From the NCBI GenBank assembly GCA_020025795.1, contig JAHHRK010000031.1:1-15904 (forward strand): 15,904 bases of DNA. Reading direction: 5' to 3'. Shown here one piece after another: positions 13,153-15,904 of the stretch. The notes under the pieces were generated by a model that ran no database searches, was not told the origin of the DNA, and was given only the letters and a program-made list of their open reading frames with translations. The number at the start of each line of letters is the position of its first letter. Within the stretch, counting starts at the first letter, position 1. The position numbers and the translations under genes were made by a program. Source of the stretch: Faecalibacterium sp. (GTDB lineage: Bacteria > Bacillota > Clostridia > Oscillospirales > Ruminococcaceae).

Positions 13153-14466
13153 TTATTTTTGCCCAAGCGGCCCTTTTGTTACCTGGCGGCCAGAACCATC
13201 GTCATTGGTTACGCTGTTCGCGCCATCTGCCGCAATGGAAAGCGACGCCAAACCGATTTCATTGTTCAAAACATATGCGCCTGCTATGGCGTGTTTGCCG
13301 TACTTGCCGCGAATCTGGTCCAGGCTTTTTTCCAGAGCTTCTCGCTTGGGGCTGGGCTTTGGGGTCTCGTCTGCAAAAAAACTCTGCTGCACCGCCAGCG
13401 GTGTATCCGTCAAACCCAGTGCCGTTACGCCTAAAAGCCGCACCGGGCGCGACATATCCCAGTTTTTCCGCAAAAGCTCCCAGGCTGCAATCTCGATTTC
13501 TTTTGCCAGATGGGTCGAGGCCGGCAGTTGTTTTTGCCGCTGGATGCTTTTCAGCTGGCTGTCCTTGATGGTGATTTGCACAGTGCCGGCATATAATTTA
13601 TGGCGGCGCAGCCGCCCTGCAACTTCGTCCGACAAGGCCGCAATCCCTGCACGCAAATCTGCCGGACCTTTCAAATCTCTTTTATAGGTAGTGCTGTTGC
13701 CCACGCTCTTAATGGGCTCACTTTCGCCCCAAAGATGCACCGGAGACAAATCCTCGCCGCGTGCATTGCGCGATAAATCCGCACCGGCTTTACCCAGCAT
13801 CTGCACCAGATACAGCGGATCTGCCGCCGCAATATCGCCGATGGTGCGCAGCTGCATGGATGCCAGCTTTTCCGCCAGCCGCCTGCCCACAAACAGCATG
13901 GCACCTGCCGGCATAGGCCACACGATGTCCTTGTAATTTTCCGGGCTGATTAAGGTGGTAGCATCGGGCTTTTTGTAGTCCGAGCCCATCTTGGCAAATA
14001 CTTTATTAAAGCTGACACCCACCGAAATGGTCAAGCCTGTTTCTGCGCGGATACGGTTGCGAATCCGGTCGCCCAGTGCTTTGGGGCTTTCGGCGTACAA
14101 ATGCCAGGTATTGGTTACATCCAGCCAGCTTTCATCCACTGAAAACGGCTCCACACGCGCAGTATACTGCTGATATATTTCATTAATGACGGTATAATAA
14201 TGCTGATACTTTTCCCGATGGGACGGCAAAAGCACCAGATCCGGACATTTCTGTTTGGCCTGCCAGATCACCTCGGCGGTCTGGATGCCGTACTTTTTCG
14301 CCGGTTCGTTTTTGGCCAGAATGATGCCGTGGCGTCCGTCCGGATCGCCGCACACCGCCACCGGCAGATGCTTCAATTCCGGATGGTCCAAAAGTTCCAC
14401 GCTTGCAAAAAAGCTGTTGCAGTCACAGTGTAAAATCCAGCGTTGCTTTTCCCGTTTTGCTTGCAT
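13153..14466 (-). CDS. dinB: Y-family DNA polymerase (DinB/Pol IV-like)
   Basis: This 437-residue translesion polymerase has palm motifs ILHCDCNSFFASVE (metal-binding Asp15; Phe20 in the steric-gate region) and VEPFSVDESWLDVT (catalytic Asp111 and Glu112). The fingers segment (GIILAKNEPAKKYGIQTAE) and VGVSFNKVFAKMGSDYKKPD follow, then a helix-hairpin-helix region (LRTIGDIAAADPLYLVQMLGKAGADL) and the little-finger domain. QQSFF near the start of the tail looks like a beta-clamp-binding motif. The HCDCNSF form is typical of the Clostridia branch rather than E. coli DinB. The start at ATG 14466 is set by GGAAAGGA about 9 nt ahead; the frame stays open to 14610 but that part looks non-coding. The last ~25 residues are polar and disordered. 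No LexA-type GAAC...GTTC box is seen upstream. Confidence 0.95.
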   Translation of the reverse strand: MQAKREKQRWILHCDCNSFFASVELLDHPELKHLPVAVCGDPDGRHGIILAKNEPAKKYGIQTAEVIWQAKQKCPDLVLLPSHREKYQHYYTVINEIYQQYTARVEPFSVDESWLDVTNTWHLYAESPKALGDRIRNRIRAETGLTISVGVSFNKVFAKMGSDYKKPDATTLISPENYKDIVWPMPAGAMLFVGRRLAEKLASMQLRTIGDIAAADPLYLVQMLGKAGADLSRNARGEDLSPVHLWGESEPIKSVGNSTTYKRDLKGPADLRAGIAALSDEVAGRLRRHKLYAGTVQITIKDSQLKSIQRQKQLPASTHLAKEIEIAAWELLRKNWDMSRPVRLLGVTALGLTDTPLAVQQSFFADETPKPSPKREALEKSLDQIRGKYGKHAIAGAYVLNNEIGLASLSIAADGANSVTNDDGSGRQVTKGPLGQK

Positions 14467-14538
14467 TGTGCACCATCCTTTCCGACATTTTTGCGCAAAC
14501 ATCCCATTTTGCCCCATGCAGAGCACTGTGCTGTCTGG

Positions 14539-14575
14539 TATACTAATTTTATCAAAATTGATCTTACTTTGTCGA
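14539..14575. promoter_or_regulatory. Overlapping divergent promoters for dinB and the CmpB-like gene
   Basis: On the minus strand TCGACA (14570-14575) and TAAAAT (14546-14551), 18 bp apart, point to dinB. On the plus strand an extended -10, TGG-TATACT (14536-14544), points to the membrane protein gene. The -10 elements are adjacent, so the two polymerases could compete. Confidence 0.45.
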
Positions 14576-14599
14576 GTGCAAACAATAGGGAGGCTTTTT

Positions 14600-15490
14600 A
14601 TGTTTGACACATATCATCTATACCAGCTTCTCTGGTATTTTGTGGTTTACGCCTTTTTAGGCTGGTGTATGGAAGTGGTTTTTTGCTCTGTCACCGAAGG
14701 CCATGTGGTCAACCGCGGCTTTTTGAACGGTCCTGTCTGCCCGATTTACGGCTTTGGTATGCTGGGCATTTTACTTTTGCTGCGCCCGCTGCTGGCCGTC
14801 AATGATTGGCCCCACAATGTAACGCTGTATGTATGCGGTATGGTGCTGGCCAGCACAGTAGAATATCTGGTCGGCTGGGGTATGCTCAAACTGTTTCACG
14901 CACGCTGGTGGGATTACCGCGATCGAAAGTTGAACCTGAATGGTTTCATCTGCCTGAGCATCAGCCTGTGCTGGGGCGCAGGCACCCTGGTTGCCTGCCG
15001 TGTACTGCATCCGCTGGTGCATACGCTGACCATTTCCCTGCTGCCCAAGCGCATCGGCATCTGGGTGCTGGGCGCTCTGCTGATTTTATTCGCAATCGAC
15101 ACCATCGTGTCGGTGCGCACCGCCATCCATCTGGACCGCGATCTGGCCGAACTGGACCGCATTGCCCGCCGCATGGAGGCGCTGAGCGAAAAGATGAGCA
15201 CCAATATCGGCTCCCGTGCACTGGAAACGGACCAGCGCATGGACCACGCCCGTTTGCAGGCAAAGCTGGCTGGCTACGAGCTGCGCGAAGCGGCGGACCA
15301 GCTGGAGGATGCTGCCGCTGACCGCCGTGCCGCCTTGGAGCAGCGCGCACAGGAACTGCGCAGTCATCTGATGCAAAAACATTCCGGTGCACGCCGCCTG
15401 CTGCGTGCCTTCCCCCATTTGGACGCAGACGAGCGCCACGATGTATTCCAGCAGCTGCGCAACGATTTGAGCGCATTGCGCCGCCGCTGA
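14600..15490 (+). CDS. CmpB-type membrane protein (PF06541-like) with helical C-terminal tail
   Basis: This 296-residue protein belongs to the group annotated as putative ABC transporter permease (ABC_trans_CmpB). The membrane half (1-~172) has about five hydrophobic helices and the family signatures GHVVNRGFLNGPVCPIYGFG (34-53), VEYLVGWGMLKLF (87-99) and RWWDYRDRKLNLNGFICL (102-119). From ~173 on it is hydrophilic, charged and helical (RTAIHLDRDLAELDRIARRMEAL...), with a probable coiled coil to about residue 265 and a basic end. No ATPase gene is nearby, so the transporter label is a family habit rather than shown here. GGGAGG sits 6 nt before ATG 14600; the longer open frame upstream overlaps dinB and is rejected. 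It is divergent from dinB. Confidence 0.88.
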   Translation: MFDTYHLYQLLWYFVVYAFLGWCMEVVFCSVTEGHVVNRGFLNGPVCPIYGFGMLGILLLLRPLLAVNDWPHNVTLYVCGMVLASTVEYLVGWGMLKLFHARWWDYRDRKLNLNGFICLSISLCWGAGTLVACRVLHPLVHTLTISLLPKRIGIWVLGALLILFAIDTIVSVRTAIHLDRDLAELDRIARRMEALSEKMSTNIGSRALETDQRMDHARLQAKLAGYELREAADQLEDAAADRRAALEQRAQELRSHLMQKHSGARRLLRAFPHLDADERHDVFQQLRNDLSALRRR

Positions 15491-15519
15491 TTTTGCAAAA
15501 GTTTTCCGTCTGAAACGAT

Positions 15520-15571
15520 AAAAAGAGAGCGATGCCGGACCTTTCCACAAGGTCTGCGCACCGCTCTTTTT
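15520..15571. terminator. Imperfect bidirectional hairpin terminator
   Basis: AAAAAGAG...CG at 15520-15531 pairs with CGCTCTTTTT at 15562-15571, and an inner GACCTT/AAGGTC stem closes a short loop near 15544-15548. A-rich and T-rich edges suit both the plus-strand membrane protein gene and the minus-strand acetyltransferase, whose stop is at 15574. Confidence 0.75.
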
Positions 15572-15573
15572 GA

Positions 15574-15904
15574 TTACAGAATCATTTCGTAACAGAAAAA
15601 CTCCATGCCGTACTCCCGGATTTTTCCCGCCATACGGAAACCCATGGATTCATACAAATGGTTGGCAATCGGGTTGGTCGTCACCGCGTGGAAGCGTGCG
15701 CTGTCAAAGCCCATCTGTTTTGCGGTTTCCAGCGTTTTCGCCATAATGCGGCGGCCCAGACCCTGGCCCTGAAAATCCGGCGAAACGCAGAAACGTCCTA
15801 ATGCACAAGGATTCTGCATGGACTGGTCCCAACCGTCAATATCGTCTGACTCCTCACCATCCAGAAAATCCGCCCAGGAGCGAATCTGCATGATCGAAGC
15901 GATT
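15574..15904 (-). CDS. GNAT-family N-acetyltransferase, C-terminal part (cut by window edge)
   Basis: The frame is open from the right edge to the stop at 15574, about 109 codons. An ATG at 15891 exists, but coding sequence continues before it (IASIM...), no ribosome site precedes it, and GNAT domains are ~140-170 residues, so the start lies outside the window. The acetyl-CoA-binding motif A is clear: LGRFCVSPDFQGQGLGRRIM with Q-x-Q-G-L-G-R. It is followed by ANHLYESMGFRMAGKIREYG, the usual motif B of the family (N...LYE..GF). The SWADFLDGEESDDIDGWD stretch before motif A is an acidic insert. The substrate cannot be told. It is convergent with the CmpB-like gene and shares its terminator. Confidence 0.92.
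   Translation of the reverse strand, partial: IASIMQIRSWADFLDGEESDDIDGWDQSMQNPCALGRFCVSPDFQGQGLGRRIMAKTLETAKQMGFDSARFHAVTTNPIANHLYESMGFRMAGKIREYGMEFFCYEMIL

Noticed and set aside
14467..14610. Upstream extension of the polymerase (48 extra codons)
   Set aside because: It covers the divergent promoter region and has no Y-family sequence; a ribosome site marks ATG 14466.
1..15904. CRISPR array, tRNA/rRNA genes, insertion sequences or attachment sites
   Set aside because: I looked for regularly spaced repeats, cloverleaf-like segments, transposase motifs and terminal inverted repeats and saw none. The inverted repeats found are all terminator-like hairpins or short palindromes.

Overview
The window reads as chromosomal DNA of a GC-rich gut Clostridia (Oscillospiraceae), most like Faecalibacterium or a close relative. 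The clues are strong AGGAGG-type ribosome sites, Clostridia-type versions of TrmB, YchF and Y-family polymerase, a small DUF6472-like Cys protein and a CmpB-like membrane protein. The organism is inferred from protein style, not from a marker gene. I saw no rRNA, tRNA, CRISPR array, insertion sequence, phage or conjugation gene. Most genes are housekeeping; the unusual part is the left end.

Layout. (1) 1-3530, minus strand: one apparent operon, rpe > rnfD > rnfE > rnfA > a membrane-anchored protein cut by the window edge. It has tight spacing (29 nt, 11-nt overlap, 4-nt ATGA overlap, 35 nt) and a good sigma70-type promoter ahead of rpe. The Rnf genes are odd: the RnfC, RnfG and RnfB partners are absent, and the cysteines that normally ligate the intramembrane [2Fe-2S] cluster of RnfA/RnfE are replaced or displaced. 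The flavin-attachment motif of RnfD is also not intact. (2) 3541-3717: no gene, with a perfect 14-bp hairpin. (3) 3718-5925, minus: a two-component system, OmpR-type regulator followed by a HAMP/HisKA sensor kinase. (4) 6065-8058, plus: ychF and an MTA/SAH nucleosidase, with their own promoter and a strong terminator. (5) 8088-10210, minus: malQ (4-alpha-glucanotransferase) and then a small helical protein. (6) 10315-12664, plus: an AlaX-type alanyl-tRNA editing protein, trmB and a DUF6472-like small protein overlapping the end of trmB. (7) 12756-13091, plus: a three-helix membrane protein, convergent with (8) dinB-like polymerase, 13153-14466, minus, the two sharing a terminator. (9) 14600-15490, plus: a CmpB-type membrane protein with a long helical tail, convergent with (10) a GNAT acetyltransferase cut by the right edge.

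How the parts fit. The alaX-like gene, trmB and ychF concern translation. The nucleosidase recycles by-products of SAM-dependent reactions such as the TrmB reaction. malQ and rpe belong to alpha-glucan and pentose phosphate metabolism. The candidate for something undescribed is the D-E-A trio: an Rnf/Nqr-derived membrane core that seems to have lost its redox cofactors but keeps intact reading frames, good ribosome sites and translational coupling. That suggests a repurposed module, perhaps together with the anchored protein encoded just after it.
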